Both the position numbers and the translations under genes were made by a program. Of a stretch of DNA of 6,279 nt, positions 4,906 through 6,279 are shown piece by piece. The notes under the pieces are model-generated. The model searched no databases. It was not told the DNA's origin and saw only the letters and a list, made by a program, of their open reading frames with translations. Numbering within the stretch: position 1 is the first letter of the stretch; the number at the start of each line of letters is the position of its first letter. The DNA is from an uncultured Shinella sp. (GTDB lineage Bacteria; Pseudomonadota; Alphaproteobacteria; Rhizobiales; Rhizobiaceae). The stretch lies in assembly GCA_946886325.1 (NCBI GenBank), contig CAMPIK010000149.1, positions 1 to 6,279 on the forward strand. The letters run 5' to 3'.

Positions 4906-6279
4906 TCTGCCATTCCCGAAATGTCCGCCAGTTCCTTCGGCAGCGCCTGCGCCCAGTAGGTGATGCTGCCAGCCCCCAAGAGAACCACAAAGTCGCCGGG
5001 CTTTGCAATCGCGGCGATGGTCGGGGCAAGCGCCTCCGGCCCATCCACATAGCGCGCGTCGCGATGGCCGCCGGCCTTGATGCGCGCGACCAGTTCCTCC
5101 GCGGACACGCCGTCGATCGGCTCCTCGCCGGCGGCATAGACCGGCGCCATCAGCACGGCGTCGGCATCGTTGAAGCAGCCGGCGAATTCCTCAAAGAGGC
5201 TGTGGAGCCGCGAATAGCGGTGCGGCTGGTGAACCGCGATGATCCGGCCCGGGCAGGCCTCGCGCGCGGCGCGCAGCACGGCCCTGATCTCGACGGGATG
5301 ATGGCCGTAATCGTCATAGATGTTGACGCCGTTCCAGTCGCCGGTGAGCGTGAAGCGCCGCTTGACGCCGCCGAATGCGGCGAGCCCCTTGGCGATATCC
5401 TCCGGCGACATGCCGAGACGCTGGGCGACGGCGATGGCGGCGGTTGCGTTGGAAACGTTGTGCCGGCCCGGCATCGGCAGGCGCAGGTCCTTCAGCGAGA
5501 TGATCTTGCCGGTCCGCCGGCGTCTGATCTCGACGTCGAAGACGGAGACGGCGCCGTCCATGCGGATGTTGCCGAAGCGCACGTCGGCCTGCGGGTTCTC
5601 GCCATAGGTGATGACCTTGCGGTCCTCGATGCGGCTGACCATCGCCTGCACCTCGGGGTGGTCGAGGCACATGACGCCGAAGCCGTAGAACGGCACGTTC
5701 TCGACGAACTGGCGGAAGGCCGCGCGCACGGCATCGAAGGTGCCGTAATGGTCGAGATGCTCCGGGTCGATATTGGTGACGACGGCGATATCGGCCGGCA
5801 GCTTCAGGAAGGTGCCGTCGGACTCGTCCGCCTCCACCACCATCCACTCGCCCTCGCCCATGCGCGCATTGGTGCCGTAGGCGTTGATGATGCCGCCGTT
5901 GATGACGGTCGGGTCGAGCCCGCCGGCATCGAGCAGGGCCGCGACCATCGAGGTCGTCGTCGTCTTGCCATGCGTGCCGCCGATGGCGATCGCATTGCGG
6001 AAACGCATCAGCTCGGCGAGCATTTCGGCGCGGCGGACCACCGGCAGCAGTTTTTCGCGCGCGGCGATCAGTTCGGGGTTGTTCTTGCGGATCGCGGTCG
6101 AGACGACGACGACTTCGGCGTCACCGAGATTGTCCGCCTTGTGCCCGACGAAGACCTCGATGCCCTTTTCGCGCAGACGCTGGACATTGGCGCTGTCGGC
6201 CTGGTCCGATCCCTGCACGCGATGGCCGAGATTGTGCAGCACCTCGGCGATGCCGCTCATGCCGATGCCGCCGATGCCG
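4902..6279 (-). CDS. murC: UDP-N-acetylmuramate--L-alanine ligase (MurC), N-terminus missing
   Basis: MurC is the cytoplasmic ATP-dependent ligase that adds L-Ala to UDP-MurNAc, starting the stem peptide. The reading frame is open to the window edge. The first six visible codons (GIGGIG) run into MSGIAEVL, giving the GxGGxGMSG loop of the UDP-binding domain, so only about 13-15 residues are missing. Counting from the Met at 6260: ATP P-loop [11 protein letters not shown] (94-104), [11 protein letters not shown] (141-151), [11 protein letters not shown] (163-173) with the conserved metal/substrate His, [11 protein letters not shown] (265-275), DDYGHHP (316-322), HQPHRYSR (344-351), and LLGAGSIT (427-434). 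All three Mur ligase domains are present and intact. The Met at 6260 is internal, not the start. The stop overlaps murB by 4 bp. In rhizobial dcw clusters murG normally precedes murC; that is outside the window. Confidence 0.97.
   Translation of the reverse strand, partial: GIGGIGMSGIAEVLHNLGHRVQGSDQADSANVQRLREKGIEVFVGHKADNLGDAEVVVVSTAIRKNNPELIAAREKLLPVVRRAEMLAELMRFRNAIAIGGTHGKTTTTSMVAALLDAGGLDPTVINGGIINAYGTNARMGEGEWMVVEADESDGTFLKLPADIAVVTNIDPEHLDHYGTFDAVRAAFRQFVENVPFYGFGVMCLDHPEVQAMVSRIEDRKVITYGENPQADVRFGNIRMDGAVSVFDVEIRRRRTGKIISLKDLRLPMPGRHNVSNATAAIAVAQRLGMSPEDIAKGLAAFGGVKRRFTLTGDWNGVNIYDDYGHHPVEIRAVLRAAREACPGRIIAVHQPHRYSRLHSLFEEFAGCFNDADAVLMAPVYAAGEEPIDGVSAEELVARIKAGGHRDARYVDGPEALAPTIAAIAKPGDFVVLLGAGSITYWAQALPKELADISGMAE

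Noticed and set aside
3838..4959. Open frame of 373 codons on the plus strand opposite murB
   Set aside because: Antisense to murB and its terminator, with no recognisable domain; a shadow of GC-rich codon use.

Overview
The window is a piece of a chromosomal division and cell wall (dcw) cluster from an alphaproteobacterium, most likely Rhizobiaceae (Rhizobium, Agrobacterium, Ensifer or a relative). The reasons are the gene order murC-murB-ddl-ftsQ-ftsA-ftsZ, the high GC content with C/G-ending codons, and protein sequences that look rhizobial (FtsZ beginning [20 protein letters not shown], FtsQ beginning [11 protein letters not shown]). The genus assignment is inference from recalled family features, not from a search.

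All genes lie on the minus strand, so the biological order runs from high to low coordinates. murC (6279-4902) lacks its first residues at the window edge and overlaps murB (4905-3931) by 4 bp. A rho-independent terminator (3905-3874) follows murB. About 250 bp without a gene then precede ddl (3630-2704). ddl overlaps ftsQ (2716-1784, GTG start) by 13 bp, and ftsQ overlaps ftsA (1787-456) by 4 bp. A 100-bp gap separates ftsA from ftsZ (355-1), which is cut by the window edge after 118 codons. I see no mobile element, RNA gene, CRISPR array or sign of recent transfer.

The genes serve one process. MurB makes UDP-MurNAc and MurC adds L-Ala to it. Ddl makes the D-Ala-D-Ala that ends the stem peptide. 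FtsQ, FtsA and FtsZ belong to the divisome, which directs that wall synthesis to midcell.

The protein-coding content is ordinary core genome, and I find no undescribed system. The most interesting part is the murB-ddl gap. It holds a terminator that separates the murC-murB transcript from ddl-ftsQA, five of the nine GANTC (CcrM-type methylation) sites I could find in the window, all the TTAA words I could find apart from one at the murB stop codon (including a near-consensus CtrA-type site), and three short perfect dyads. This suggests a cell-cycle-controlled promoter for ddl-ftsQA. The inference is drawn from motifs only.
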